DNA of 64,000 nt from Pedobacter hiemivivus (GCF_004331685.1 NZ_SJSM01000004.1:414995-478994); one strand, 5' to 3'. Numbered from the stretch's first letter, positions 9,801 through 18,043 are shown. The notes: generated by a model from the letters alone, not told the origin. Numbers and translations are program-made.

Positions 9801-10427
9801 AGTTATCTAATGGATGCCTTAGATGGTGGAAATTGGACTTACGGAGACCAGTCCTATCCTGAAATTGGGGTAACTTATTTTGCGGGAACATTTGTTCGCC
9901 ATCCCCTGGCTTTGGCTTCTGCAAAGGCTTCCTTAACATATATGAAGGAAAAAGGTCCGGCTTTGCAACAAGGTTTAAATGAAAAAGGTGCCTATTTAAC
10001 CAAAGCGCTGAATTCCGAATTTGAGAAAAGGCAACTTCCAATTTACGTTGCCAATTACGGGTCCTTATGGAAAATCAAATATCATGAGGAGTTGCCTTAT
10101 AGTGAATTGATGTTTGTTTTAATGAGAGAAAAGGGAATTCATATTTTGGATGGTTTCCCATGTTTTTTAACGGAAGCAATGACTTACCCGGAAATAGATC
10201 AACTGATCAGTTGCTTTATTGAAAGTATGGATGAAATGATTGATGCTGGTTTTTTTCCATCATTAAATCAAACGATGGATACCCAGAAATCAATTTCAGT
10301 AGTCGTAGATGGAAATAATCCACCTGTTAAAGGCGCTAAACTTGGAAAAGACAAATCTGGAAACCCGGCATGGTTTATTGAAGATCCAAATCAACAAGGG
10401 AAATACCTACAAATAGAACTTAATTAG
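3801..10427 (+). CDS. Hybrid NRPS/PKS: A-PCP-KS-AT-ACP-aminotransferase (2208 aa)
   Basis: Loading and extension synthetase. Domains in order: adenylation (about 1-510; SGTTGNPKG near 156), PCP (Ser551 in GGNSL), ketosynthase (about 605-1030; Cys778 in ACSTS, His914 in EAHGTG, His953 in NFGH), malonyl-type acyltransferase (Ser1224 in GHSVG; HAFH at 1320-1323), ACP (Ser1544 in GLDSL), a Gln/Asn-rich linker, and a GSA-type PLP aminotransferase (about 1760-2180; Lys1986 in YGKVIG). There is no ketoreductase. The A-domain pocket reads D-V-Q-F-M-A-Q-V-V-K, closest from memory to the Pro code DVQLIAHVVK. Inferred chemistry: prolyl loading, malonyl extension, then amination of the beta-ketone, as the embedded aminotransferases of microcystin and iturin-type synthetases do. 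The C-terminal tail looks like a normal linker into a C domain, which here starts the next protein. Confidence 0.93.
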   Translation: MLNKNTIIDLFSEQVDKVPENIAVVFEGAPLTYRELNQRSNQLAHFLVQKNVLPNDRVAISTDRSIDTIIALLAIIKTGSAYVPIEISYPKDRIHFIAENSGAKYVLVSKKSAELYDDLQDRLLLTEDALDLAKDLSNENLALETAQDRLTYILHTSGTTGNPKGVCMGQNALVNLLLWQKEKSIADEKTKTLQFSPLSFDVSFQEIFATLTTGGTLVLISEDLRLDPLRLLNLITEQSINRIFLPFVALQSITESAVASEVYPIALKEVMTAGEQLKITPQIIKFFSQIPESTLYNQYGPTEAHVVTEFKLSGDPAQWPALPCIGEAIYHTKIFILDENLNEVPHGEVGELCISGLCLADGYLNLPEMTAEKFTFLPKSTTRIYRTGDHARLLSDGNIECLGRADHQVKIRGHRVELGEIEVVITQQPDIAQVAVVLREDFPGRKVLVAYLIGKEQNYTGNKLRTIISQSLPDYMIPVSFVWLQEFPKTTSGKVDRKALPKPDTKRPETNIIYKKPSTEKENEIAQILIEIFGYDKIGVNDSFFEIGGNSLLAQKTVAELKRQFGYSLPVTKLYQYPSIAGMAMYLEKNFTEEKITPKKSTNDHSRDIAIIGMAGKFPGANTMEDFWNLLVEGKETTTFFTSSEIDPSIPDQLKNDPSYVKARGIIKDVDKFDPAFFGINSKLAELMDPQQRIFLEISREILEKTGYLPSKHSAKVGVFAGSGNNTYYENNVLSHPNLIENQGKIQVSSVNEKDYIASRTAYHLNLKGPAVSVNSACSTSLLAIAQAVNSLRAHQCEIAIAGGSSVTSPINSGHIYQEGSMLSANGHCTPFDDSATGTVFSDGAGVVLLKKLDAAINDGDKIYAVIKGIGINNDGFGKGSFTAPSAEGQADAIASAISDAGVDAAEISYIEAHGTGTPIGDPIEFEGLVDAFGYQNRTQFCAIGSVKSNFGHLTHAAGVAGLIKTSLALYHKKIPASLGYKTPNRNIDFNNSPFYVNDKLTHWNTSSKRIAGISSFGVGGTNVHVVIEGYENAIEEQPEHNALELITWSANSETSRDAYAAALHDYLTLHPDTNLADLSYTLRKTRDDFKYRRFLVSNSITALKESLALEKQNSLNVNTLHELPQEIVFTFPGQGAQYLNMGLDLYLQEPVYKAAIDSCAGILRTYIHEDIRSIIYPEILSDEANARLKDTRYTQPALFVTEYALAKLWMSWGISPTLLCGHSVGEYVAGYLSGVFSLEDGLRLVATRGKLISELPSGSMLSVRKESTGLTALLSGDLSIAAINSAKSCVVAGPTDQITAFSALLDENEIANKLLFTSHAFHSSMMDPILDEYRAVVAQVSLSIPKIPIVSTVTGDLLSDEEATSIDYWTSHLRKTVQFSKAIETILDRDLPLFLEVGPGTVTSTLIRQIAGFNALSAKAIPSLNHIENDHDSVLSALGQLWNNGVEPNWDHFYANQKRRFIDLPTYQFERNRYWVNPIPLKSDFSEIQTPLELTKQIIPINTAVMRKTNLTKKVKQVLEDASGIEMNGIELNRNFLEIGLDSLLLTQVAISLKREFSLPITFRKLNEEYPSIETLVDYLDKNAPQDVASHTEDLAPPVLNHVQHPAYVAQTANNGHQNGNFNGAGDSALGLIAQQLEILSKQVMLMQGAPISVNQHATPQPIPVNGKKIEPADISANIELSQEEKAEIQKPFGATPKIERLSTDLDEKQLGFIKDLTERYNKKTLKSKTYASDSRPFMADPRVVSGFRPTTKELVYPIVINKSSGSKLWDIDGNEYIDALNGFGSNMLGYQPEVIKNAMHEQIEKGYEVGPQHELAADVSKLICEFTGFDRAALCSTGSEAVLGCIRIARTVTGRHLIVAFTGSYHGIIDEVLVRGTKKLKSFPAAAGIMPEAVQNILVLDYGTDETLAIIKERATEIAAVLVEPVQSRRPEFVPIDFLKKVREITTDAGIALVFDEVITGFRMHPGGAQALFGIEADLASYGKVIGAGVPIGVIGGKSYLMDALDGGNWTYGDQSYPEIGVTYFAGTFVRHPLALASAKASLTYMKEKGPALQQGLNEKGAYLTKALNSEFEKRQLPIYVANYGSLWKIKYHEELPYSELMFVLMREKGIHILDGFPCFLTEAMTYPEIDQLISCFIESMDEMIDAGFFPSLNQTMDTQKSISVVVDGNNPPVKGAKLGKDKSGNPAWFIEDPNQQGKYLQIELN

Positions 10428-10432
10428 TGATC

Positions 10433-13400
10433 ATGATAGATGCTCTAAAAAGTAATAATTTCATTGAAGTTGACTTTAATCCATTTGAAGAAGGAAAGGA
10501 TATAGAAAAAGTTATTGCCCTTAACGAATCTCAAAAAGAAATCTGGCTTTCTTGCATTATTGGCGGAACGCCAGCCAGTCTCGCCTATAACGAATCTGTT
10601 TCACTTGAATTAACGGGTGAATTTGATATAAACACCTTTCAAAAAGCAGTTAACTACACCGTTCTTCGTCATGAAGCCTTGCGTGCTAATGTTTCTCATA
10701 ATGGTGAAAGCCTAATCATCTATAAGGCGGTTGATTCAGAAATAATCTTTGAAGATATTTCCTCGATGGATCCTTCTCAGGTTAATGAACACTTAACTGA
10801 TTTTGTTAATCATGAAATCGGTATCCCTTTTAACCTTAACAATGAAGTTCTTTTTAAATTTTTCCTTCATAAAGTAAGTGAAGACAAGTATTATTTAACA
10901 ATTATCATACATCATATTATAGGTGATGGCTGGTCAATAGGGATAATTCTGGAAGATTTAAGTACCTTCTATAATGTGTATTCAAAGAATGAAATTCCTA
11001 GAACTGGTCCTCCAGCGCAGATTAGTACCTACGCTTTAGAACAGGCTGCTTTTAATACGACGGAGCACTATAAGGAGACACAAAAATTTTGGTTAGACCA
11101 GTATAAAGATGATGTGCCCGTACTTAATATGCCATTGGATTATAACAGGCCGCCAACAAGAACTTATGAAGGAAAAAGAAATGATTATACGCTTGACGGC
11201 GAGCTTCTTGAGGCGATAAAAAAACTATCTGCTAAAGCAAACTGTAGCGTAGTATCTACCTTAATTGCCGCATTCGAAGTTTTTTTATATAAGCAAACCA
11301 ATCAAGAAGATATCGTATTAGGCTTACCATCTGCTGGGCAGCTAGCTACTGAGCATTTAGATCTGGTAGGGCATTGTGTGAATCTATTACCTTTAAGAAG
11401 TAAGATAACTCCGGACATTCCATTTATTGCGTATTTAAAGAAACGCAAAAATGAAATATATGACGCTTATGATCATCAAAAATTAACGTTCAGCGAGTTA
11501 CTAAAAAATTTAAGCATTAAAAGAAACAAGGCTAATATCCCATTAGTACCAGTAGTTTTTAATGTAGATAGAGGGATGGATGACAATGTTGATTTTATGG
11601 GTTTAACACATAGAATTATTTCTAATCCCAGGGTTTGTCAAACTTTTGAAATCTCGCTAAATGTTAACGGCTCAAAAGATGCTATGATTTTTGAGTGGGC
11701 ATACAATACTCAGCTTTTTGCTTCTGAGACGATAAATAGAATGATGGAAGATTTTAGTGCGTTATTAAAAACACTAACATCAAACCCTGAGGTATTGATC
11801 TCTCAGGCCCTTGCGAAGGATAATCCTTTCCCTGAGATCACACCAGCATATTGTGATTTCCCTGGAGATAAAACAGTCATTGATTTATTTTTAGAACAGG
11901 TAAAGAAGCATCCGCAACATAAAGCGGTTACAATTGAAGGAAAGTCTTTATCCTACGATGCATTAAATACGAAGTCCAACCAATTGGCCAATTATTTAAT
12001 AAGCTCAGGTATTAAAAAGGGCTCCCTCATCCCTATCTGTCTACAACCCTCTTTAGAGATGATTGTAACCATTTTGGGTATTTTAAAAGCTGGTGCGGCA
12101 TACGTACCCATAGACCCAGAGTACCCTATATTCCGTATTAAGCACCTTTGTGATGAATCAAAAAGTAACATCATCATCAGTGATCAACTGAATTATAATA
12201 AATTACAAGAAGTAAATGACATCAATATTTTAGCTATTGATGAGGATAAATGTAAAGTTTGGCAAACGGAGACCACTACCCCATCGGTGATTGTAACCCC
12301 AAATGATCTTATCTATATTATTTACACTTCAGGTTCAACAGGATTACCAAAGGGTGTGATGATTGAACATGGTTCGATTATGGATTATCTTTTTGGTTTG
12401 AAAGCTAAGTTACCCATTTTAAATGAGTGCAAGACTTTTGCGCTTGGTTCTGCAATATCTACTGATTTAGGTAATACGACCTTATTTAGTGCATTAACCC
12501 TGGGCGCAGAGCTTCATATTTTTGCTAAAGACAGGTTCAATCATGTCTCTTATATTCATGACTATTTTGAGAAAACCAAAATTGATTTTCTTAAAATAGT
12601 TCCTTCGCATTGGAAATTTTTAATACATGATCATCAGGAATTATTCCCAGAAAAACTTTTAATGTTTGGAGGAGAATCTTTACCCGGGGAGTTTATCAAA
12701 AAGATTAATGAATCTAATGTGAATTGCACGGTAGTAAACCATTACGGCCCTACTGAAACTACAATAGGAAAATTACTTCATATTGTTAATAAAGATAAAT
12801 TATATCCGACTAGCGTTCCTATTGGCCAGCCTTTTTCCAATACCTCGGTATATGTACTGAACAAAGACTTGAAATATTGTCCTGTAGGTGTGCCGGGTGA
12901 ATTATACATTGGCGGTGCGGGTGTTGCAAGAGGGTATTTAAACAACCCGGAAGTAACTGAAAAATCATTCATTTCTAACCCAAATCCGCAAAATGGCAAT
13001 CACATCATTTATAAAACAGGTGATTTGGTAAAATGGTTGTCAGATGGAAACATTCAATACCTTGGTCGTATTGACGATCAGATAAAGATAAGGGGTAATA
13101 GAATTGAAATTGGTGAGATACAGAATGTTTTACAAAAACATCCAAATGTTAAGCAGTCGGCTGTTTTGACCGAAGATGTGGTGAATAATGAAAAGCAACT
13201 TATAGCTTACCTGGTTACAGAGACTGATATTGATAAAGAAAATATTATCGCTTTTATGCGGGATAGGCTTCCTGACTATATGATTCCTCGTCTGCTCATC
13301 AGGTTACCGGAACTTCCATTAACATCGAATGGAAAGATTGATAGAAATGCACTGCCAAAACGTGATCTACTTCATGTTATTGAAGAGCACACATTTGTAG

Positions 13401-14464
13401 CTCCTCAAAATAAAGAACAGGAATTAATTGCTAAAATATGGGCAGAAAACCTTGGGCTAAAACAGGTAAGTATTATTGATGATTTTTTTGAACTGGGTGG
13501 ACATTCCATGATCGCTATAAAGGTGATGGTTGAAATAGAAAAGCAAACGGGAATTCGACTTCCACTTGCCATCCTTTTTGACAATTCGACTATAGAAAAA
13601 CTGGCCTTAAACTTAAGTAAACCCAAGCAAGAATTAGCCTGGGATTCCCTGATTCCGATTAAGAGTAAGGGGAATAAACCGCCTCTTTATATCATTCACG
13701 GGCAGGGAATGAACATTATCATTTTTAAAAACCTTTTAAATGAAATTGATGAAGACCAACCGATTTTAGGCATACAACCTAAAGGCTTAAATCCTGAAGA
13801 CGAACCTGAAAAAACCGTAGAAAAAATTGCTGCAGGATATATTAATGAAATCATTAAAGATAATCCCGAGGGTCCATATTTATTAATGGGTTATTCTTCT
13901 GGGGGAACAATTGCGCTTGAAATGTCAGAGCAATTGCTGGAAATGGGAAAAAGGGTCTCCTTTTTAGCACTTCTTGATACTTATTATGACGGAGATAGTT
14001 ACCTCCGTCTTATAAAAGAGGGTAAGATTGCTGAAGTTTTTAATCACGCTATAAAATCTGTTGGCTGCGCTTTTCTATACTTTTCTATGCATCCAAAGGC
14101 CTTTATTGAACATAAAATAAATTTCACCCTCGGAACATTATATAATTACTATAAAAAACTTAACCCTATCAAGGTGGACTTATCAAATCCATTGTACGTT
14201 TTAGATAGACTTCAAAAGGCGCATCAAAAAGCTTTTCGAAAATATAGGTTAAAAAAGTATAAGACGGATGTGACGCTTTTTAAAGCAAATGATAAAAAAA
14301 TGAGTTACATTTCTAATATGCAAAGTAATGGTTTTGCTCCTTACATGGGGGGAAAATTAACATTTGTTGAGATTCCGTTAGCGCATTTACAATTTTTCGA
14401 CCCTAAGCATGTTCACGTTTTTTCGACAAAATTGCAAGAGGAATTAAACAAGGTTACGCCATAG
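10433..14464 (+). CDS. NRPS C-A-PCP-TE terminal module (1343 aa)
   Basis: Condenses the upstream acyl chain with one amino acid and releases the product. The condensation domain (about 10-450) has an intact HHIIGDG at residues 160-166. The adenylation domain (about 470-970) carries YTSGSTGLPKG and NHYGPTE. The PCP has Ser1025 in GGHSM. The thioesterase (about 1075-1343) has GYSSG with Ser1155 and a late His in the AHLQFF region. Pocket residues read D-L-T-K-M-G-H-I-G-K, nine of ten matching the Asp code DLTKVGHIGK as I recall it. A GTG at 10427 overlaps the previous stop codon and is an alternative start; I prefer ATG 10433. Coupling to the hybrid synthetase is essentially without gap. Confidence 0.93.
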   Translation: MIDALKSNNFIEVDFNPFEEGKDIEKVIALNESQKEIWLSCIIGGTPASLAYNESVSLELTGEFDINTFQKAVNYTVLRHEALRANVSHNGESLIIYKAVDSEIIFEDISSMDPSQVNEHLTDFVNHEIGIPFNLNNEVLFKFFLHKVSEDKYYLTIIIHHIIGDGWSIGIILEDLSTFYNVYSKNEIPRTGPPAQISTYALEQAAFNTTEHYKETQKFWLDQYKDDVPVLNMPLDYNRPPTRTYEGKRNDYTLDGELLEAIKKLSAKANCSVVSTLIAAFEVFLYKQTNQEDIVLGLPSAGQLATEHLDLVGHCVNLLPLRSKITPDIPFIAYLKKRKNEIYDAYDHQKLTFSELLKNLSIKRNKANIPLVPVVFNVDRGMDDNVDFMGLTHRIISNPRVCQTFEISLNVNGSKDAMIFEWAYNTQLFASETINRMMEDFSALLKTLTSNPEVLISQALAKDNPFPEITPAYCDFPGDKTVIDLFLEQVKKHPQHKAVTIEGKSLSYDALNTKSNQLANYLISSGIKKGSLIPICLQPSLEMIVTILGILKAGAAYVPIDPEYPIFRIKHLCDESKSNIIISDQLNYNKLQEVNDINILAIDEDKCKVWQTETTTPSVIVTPNDLIYIIYTSGSTGLPKGVMIEHGSIMDYLFGLKAKLPILNECKTFALGSAISTDLGNTTLFSALTLGAELHIFAKDRFNHVSYIHDYFEKTKIDFLKIVPSHWKFLIHDHQELFPEKLLMFGGESLPGEFIKKINESNVNCTVVNHYGPTETTIGKLLHIVNKDKLYPTSVPIGQPFSNTSVYVLNKDLKYCPVGVPGELYIGGAGVARGYLNNPEVTEKSFISNPNPQNGNHIIYKTGDLVKWLSDGNIQYLGRIDDQIKIRGNRIEIGEIQNVLQKHPNVKQSAVLTEDVVNNEKQLIAYLVTETDIDKENIIAFMRDRLPDYMIPRLLIRLPELPLTSNGKIDRNALPKRDLLHVIEEHTFVAPQNKEQELIAKIWAENLGLKQVSIIDDFFELGGHSMIAIKVMVEIEKQTGIRLPLAILFDNSTIEKLALNLSKPKQELAWDSLIPIKSKGNKPPLYIIHGQGMNIIIFKNLLNEIDEDQPILGIQPKGLNPEDEPEKTVEKIAAGYINEIIKDNPEGPYLLMGYSSGGTIALEMSEQLLEMGKRVSFLALLDTYYDGDSYLRLIKEGKIAEVFNHAIKSVGCAFLYFSMHPKAFIEHKINFTLGTLYNYYKKLNPIKVDLSNPLYVLDRLQKAHQKAFRKYRLKKYKTDVTLFKANDKKMSYISNMQSNGFAPYMGGKLTFVEIPLAHLQFFDPKHVHVFSTKLQEELNKVTP

Positions 14465-14490
14465 TTAGCCTTTATGATAAGCTAAATAGA

Positions 14491-15171
14491 TTGAAAAATT
14501 TTATAGATCATCCGATTACCTGGCGTAACTATACTAGTGATAGCTATATAGACAAAAAATGCACGCATATTTTCAAAATATCGATAGCTGATTTTGATAA
14601 AATAGTAGCGCACTATCCGACTGTTCTTCGAGCGGATGAAATTGAAAAAGCAGGTCGCTTTAAGCATATAGAGGACGCGAAAAGATATATTATTGGAAAG
14701 TTTTTTCTGAGAACAATTCTTTCAAAAACACTAGGTATCGAACCATCAGCTATTCTTTTTTCACATATTGGAAATCAGAAACCACATATTGCAGCACAAC
14801 ATTTTAACATTAGCCATAGCGGCAATTTTACGATCATAGCCATAAGTCCACTCCCGATTGGGATAGATATTGAATTTATTAAAAATGATTTCGATTTTAA
14901 TTCCTTATTAAAGGTGTGCTTTACCACATCGGAGTTAGGGCACATCAAAAACGCAATTGATTTCTATACTTTCTGGACCAGAAAAGAAGCTGTACTTAAG
15001 GCAAGTGGTGAAGGAATAATTGATAATCTGCATGCCATTGATTGTTCTGAAAATACGGTATCCAGAGCAGGTGCTAACTATAAACTAACAAGTAACCAAC
15101 TTGATGAATCGCATATAATCAGCTTGGCGATTAACACTTTATGTTTCAAAAATGAATATTGGTTTTTCTAA
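14491..15171 (+). CDS. 4'-phosphopantetheinyl transferase, Sfp type (226 aa)
   Basis: Transfers phosphopantetheine from CoA to the Ser of carrier domains, so it should activate the three carriers of the two synthetases just upstream. Diagnostic motifs are GIDIE (the Mg-binding region) and FWTRKEAVLKASGEG (the Sfp signature); about 225 residues is the normal Sfp length. No ATG is available near the N-terminus, so the start is TTG 14491, 26 bases after the NRPS stop. Its position inside the cluster supports a dedicated activating role, though it could also serve other carriers. Confidence 0.9.
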   Translation: MKNFIDHPITWRNYTSDSYIDKKCTHIFKISIADFDKIVAHYPTVLRADEIEKAGRFKHIEDAKRYIIGKFFLRTILSKTLGIEPSAILFSHIGNQKPHIAAQHFNISHSGNFTIIAISPLPIGIDIEFIKNDFDFNSLLKVCFTTSELGHIKNAIDFYTFWTRKEAVLKASGEGIIDNLHAIDCSENTVSRAGANYKLTSNQLDESHIISLAINTLCFKNEYWFF

Positions 15172-15243
15172 TCTCCAATATTTCATGTATATTCATTCAT
15201 ATTTTATATAGGTATTAAAATTCTAAATTTAACAGCTTAATTC

Positions 15244-16077
15244 ATGGATATTCAAAGGGTTGATGACATCTCTCATCACGAATTTATGACTAATTTTTAT
15301 GAACCTGGGATTCCGGTTGTTTTTAAAAATGCATCGAAGGTTTGGAAAGCCAATGGACTATTTAGTCCTGACTGGTTCAGAACGAACTATGGCGAACGAA
15401 CTATTAAAAAAAACGGCGAAACTTATACGATGAGTCAAATCATGGATTTAGTTGAAACCAGCACTGAAAGCAATCCAGCCCCTTATCCTTTAGTATTTAA
15501 TATACCGGACCAAATACCTGAACTATTACCACTCTTGAACCCGCTTAATCTAAATTATGCTAGTCCAAATTGGTTAGAGTCCAAATGGTTTCAAAAGGGG
15601 TATTGGGGTAGCGCTACTGAACTTTTTATTGGTGGTCCAGGTGGCAAATTCCCATACTTACACTTAGATTATTACCATCTTAATGCCTGGATAACTCAAT
15701 TGCATGGCGAGAAGCGTTTTACTGTATTTCCTAGAGGACAGGAAGATCTACTCTATCCTAAGCCAGGCGATCCATGGCGTTCTGAAGTGAATATTTTTGA
15801 GCCTGATTATGAGAAATTTCCAAAGTATAAAGAAGCGACTCCCATTCACTTTACTGTTGGTCCGGGAGAAACCCTTTTTATTCCTTTTGGCACCTGGCAC
15901 TCCGCTTATTCACTGACATCGACCATATCAGTGGCTTTTGATCAAATGAACAGTAAAAACCATAAAGATTTTTTAAAAGATGTTTGGTCGTTTAAACGTA
16001 GAGAGGGCCTTATGAAAGCGATAACCATGTACAGTTACGCATGGCTTGGCTGTAAGATGGGTGATACCTTAAAATAA
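15244..16077 (+). CDS. Cupin_8/JmjC-like Fe(II)/2-oxoglutarate oxygenase (277 aa)
   Basis: Probable hydroxylase of the FIH/JmjC-like group. The metal triad is visible as His140 and Asp142 (HLD) and His219 (GTWHS). Lys157 in HGEKRF is well placed to bind 2-oxoglutarate. Tryptophan- and tyrosine-rich segments before the HxD motif are usual for the group. It follows the PPTase by 72 bases and precedes the methyltransferase by 3 bases, so it is most likely a tailoring enzyme. Since the NRPS pocket looks Asp-specific, beta-hydroxylation of that residue is an attractive but unproven guess. A protein or ribosome hydroxylase is the alternative. Confidence 0.85.
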   Translation: MDIQRVDDISHHEFMTNFYEPGIPVVFKNASKVWKANGLFSPDWFRTNYGERTIKKNGETYTMSQIMDLVETSTESNPAPYPLVFNIPDQIPELLPLLNPLNLNYASPNWLESKWFQKGYWGSATELFIGGPGGKFPYLHLDYYHLNAWITQLHGEKRFTVFPRGQEDLLYPKPGDPWRSEVNIFEPDYEKFPKYKEATPIHFTVGPGETLFIPFGTWHSAYSLTSTISVAFDQMNSKNHKDFLKDVWSFKRREGLMKAITMYSYAWLGCKMGDTLK

Positions 16078-16080
16078 CAT

Positions 16081-16869
16081 ATGAAGGCTATAAAAGAACT
16101 TGCCAAGAAGGTAATAAAATTACATCCGCAAACAGACGTTAAACCGCTCAAAAATCTTATTCATGTTGGCTCAGAACACCACGGTTACAAGGTCCCAGAT
16201 AATTTTTTAAATAAAGACTCCATATGTTATTGCATAGGAGCTGGTGAGGACATCACATTTGATACCGAATTAAAAGTATTATATGACTCAAAAATTTTCA
16301 TTTTTGACCCCATGCCAGAAGGTATAAATTACTTCATAAAATTAAAGGAAACTGTTGCCCGAGGAGAAACATTTGGTGTTTTTGATGACCCTGTATTTCA
16401 ATACCGGATCAATTCTCAACAACTGGAAGAAATTACCTACGTAAATAAAGGGGTTTGGGACGAGAATACTATATTAAAGTTTTATGCACCTGATCTTGAA
16501 AACTACATATCTCATTCCGTCTATCTTTTTAAAGATTCAGGGGAATATATTGAAGCACCAGTAGATCGCCTGTCTAACTTTATGAAGGAATTTAATCATC
16601 CTACAGTAGATTTGGTAAAAATTGAAATCGAAGGTGCTGAGTATACTGTTATTGATACTATTGTTAAAGACAAACTCGATATTAAAGTCATCATGATAGA
16701 GTTTGATGAAGTCTACCATGCGAAAGGCTTAGGACATAAGTTAAGAATAAAGAAAGCTTGTACCCAACTTAAGAAAGCAGGTTATGTTTTAGTACACTCT
16801 ACTTACATGCTAAAACGAACTTTTGTACGCGAGGATGTCTATCAACAGTTAAAGTCGATGGAATTATAG
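16081..16869 (+). CDS. FkbM-family methyltransferase (262 aa)
   Basis: SAM-dependent O-methyltransferase of the FkbM type. It has a glycine-containing SAM loop (IGAGEDITFD, near residue 48), an acidic end of the second strand (FIFDPMP) and the typical VDLVKIEIEGAE motif about residue 177. It starts 3 bases after the oxygenase and is the last + strand gene of the cluster. Its stop overlaps by 6 bases the 3' end of the convergent glycosyltransferase gene. It could methylate the NRPS/PKS product or, because FkbM enzymes also modify glycans, a sugar made by the next region. Confidence 0.85.
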   Translation: MKAIKELAKKVIKLHPQTDVKPLKNLIHVGSEHHGYKVPDNFLNKDSICYCIGAGEDITFDTELKVLYDSKIFIFDPMPEGINYFIKLKETVARGETFGVFDDPVFQYRINSQQLEEITYVNKGVWDENTILKFYAPDLENYISHSVYLFKDSGEYIEAPVDRLSNFMKEFNHPTVDLVKIEIEGAEYTVIDTIVKDKLDIKVIMIEFDEVYHAKGLGHKLRIKKACTQLKKAGYVLVHSTYMLKRTFVREDVYQQLKSMEL

Positions 16870-18036
16870 CATTTTTCTTTTTGATTTCTCCCAGGCTGCA
16901 CTTTGATTTTTTCTAAAATATCTAAATATCCCTGCTATAACAGCGTAATTCATTACGCAAAAATAGTATGGGATAAATAGTGCTTTTATCCTGATGTTTC
17001 TTTGCTCAAAATACAAGCCTAACAGACTTAAAGCATAAAAAGAGGCTTGTAATGCAAAGAGAATCTGATAAAATAGAATTTGTGTTCGATAGGCGATTAA
17101 GGCATTTAAAATAAAAACGATAATCAATAAAAACGGAGTAATTGTCCACCTTAATACTCTATGACTTATATACTGAAAAGTGAAGACCGGGTAATAAAAT
17201 GGGTTAGCAGCTCTTTTTAACCTTAAAATGGATTGAATTCCCCCGGCAGCAATTCTAATTTTTCGTTTTAATTCTTCGCTGGTATTTTCTGATGCGGTCT
17301 CCATAGCATAGGCATTAGCTTCGTAAGCAATTATGTAGCCTTTTTCAGCTATTCGCATGGCAATCATATGATCGTCTATTATGGTATCAGACTCAACGGG
17401 TTGGTAAAGAGCTGTCCTTATGCTAAATAGCTCCCCTGCTGCGCCAACATTGGAGTAAAGCTCATAATCCAATTTTTTAAGTAAGGATTCGTACTTCCAA
17501 TAAAAGCCCTCACCTGCGGAGCTGGCATCGGCCTTCTCTGCTACGAGTATCCTTTTTTCTCCGGCAACGGCACCAACTTTAGGATTTTGATAATGCTTCA
17601 CCAATTCAAGAATTGCATCCTCATTTAGGAACGTGTTGGCATCCGTAAAAACAATTACCTCGCTAGTCACAAAGGGGATCGCTCTTTTAATTGCAGCCAT
17701 TTTCCCTGCTCGTAAATCCTGATGTAATAAGATAATCTCAGGATGCACCCGCACCTTATCTGGAGTTCTGTCAGTAGAGCCGTCTGTAACAAACATAATC
17801 TTGATCTTATCCTTAGGATAATTAAGTTGCAGCGAATTTGTTATTTTTTCATCTATCAGGTCTTCTTCATTGTAGGCTGCAATAACGAGGGTTACACTTG
17901 GTAAATTAACATTTGTCGCAAAATTAAATGGCTTTGCAAATAGCCGTTTAATTTTTACAAGGATAGATAATAGGAAACCATAACCTATAAAAGTGTATGC
18001 GACAAGAGAAAGACAGATCCAAAAAGCTACTACCAT
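16864..18036 (-). CDS. Membrane-bound glycosyltransferase family 2 (390 aa)
   Basis: GT-A type transferase with membrane anchors. Residues 1-20 form a first membrane segment, followed by the catalytic domain starting at VTLVIAAYNEED, with the DxD-like FTDANTF and a general-base region IIDDHMIA. Two or three hydrophobic segments close the C-terminus. This layout is that of BcsA/ExoQ-like polymerising or lipid-linked sugar transferases. It forms an apparent two-gene operon with the upstream GT2 (7-base gap) and overlaps the convergent FkbM gene at its 3' end. Donor and acceptor cannot be read from the sequence. Confidence 0.85.
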   Translation of the reverse strand: MVVAFWICLSLVAYTFIGYGFLLSILVKIKRLFAKPFNFATNVNLPSVTLVIAAYNEEDLIDEKITNSLQLNYPKDKIKIMFVTDGSTDRTPDKVRVHPEIILLHQDLRAGKMAAIKRAIPFVTSEVIVFTDANTFLNEDAILELVKHYQNPKVGAVAGEKRILVAEKADASSAGEGFYWKYESLLKKLDYELYSNVGAAGELFSIRTALYQPVESDTIIDDHMIAMRIAEKGYIIAYEANAYAMETASENTSEELKRKIRIAAGGIQSILRLKRAANPFYYPVFTFQYISHRVLRWTITPFLLIIVFILNALIAYRTQILFYQILFALQASFYALSLLGLYFEQRNIRIKALFIPYYFCVMNYAVIAGIFRYFRKNQSAAWEKSKRKML

Positions 18037-18043
18037 TTATTTT

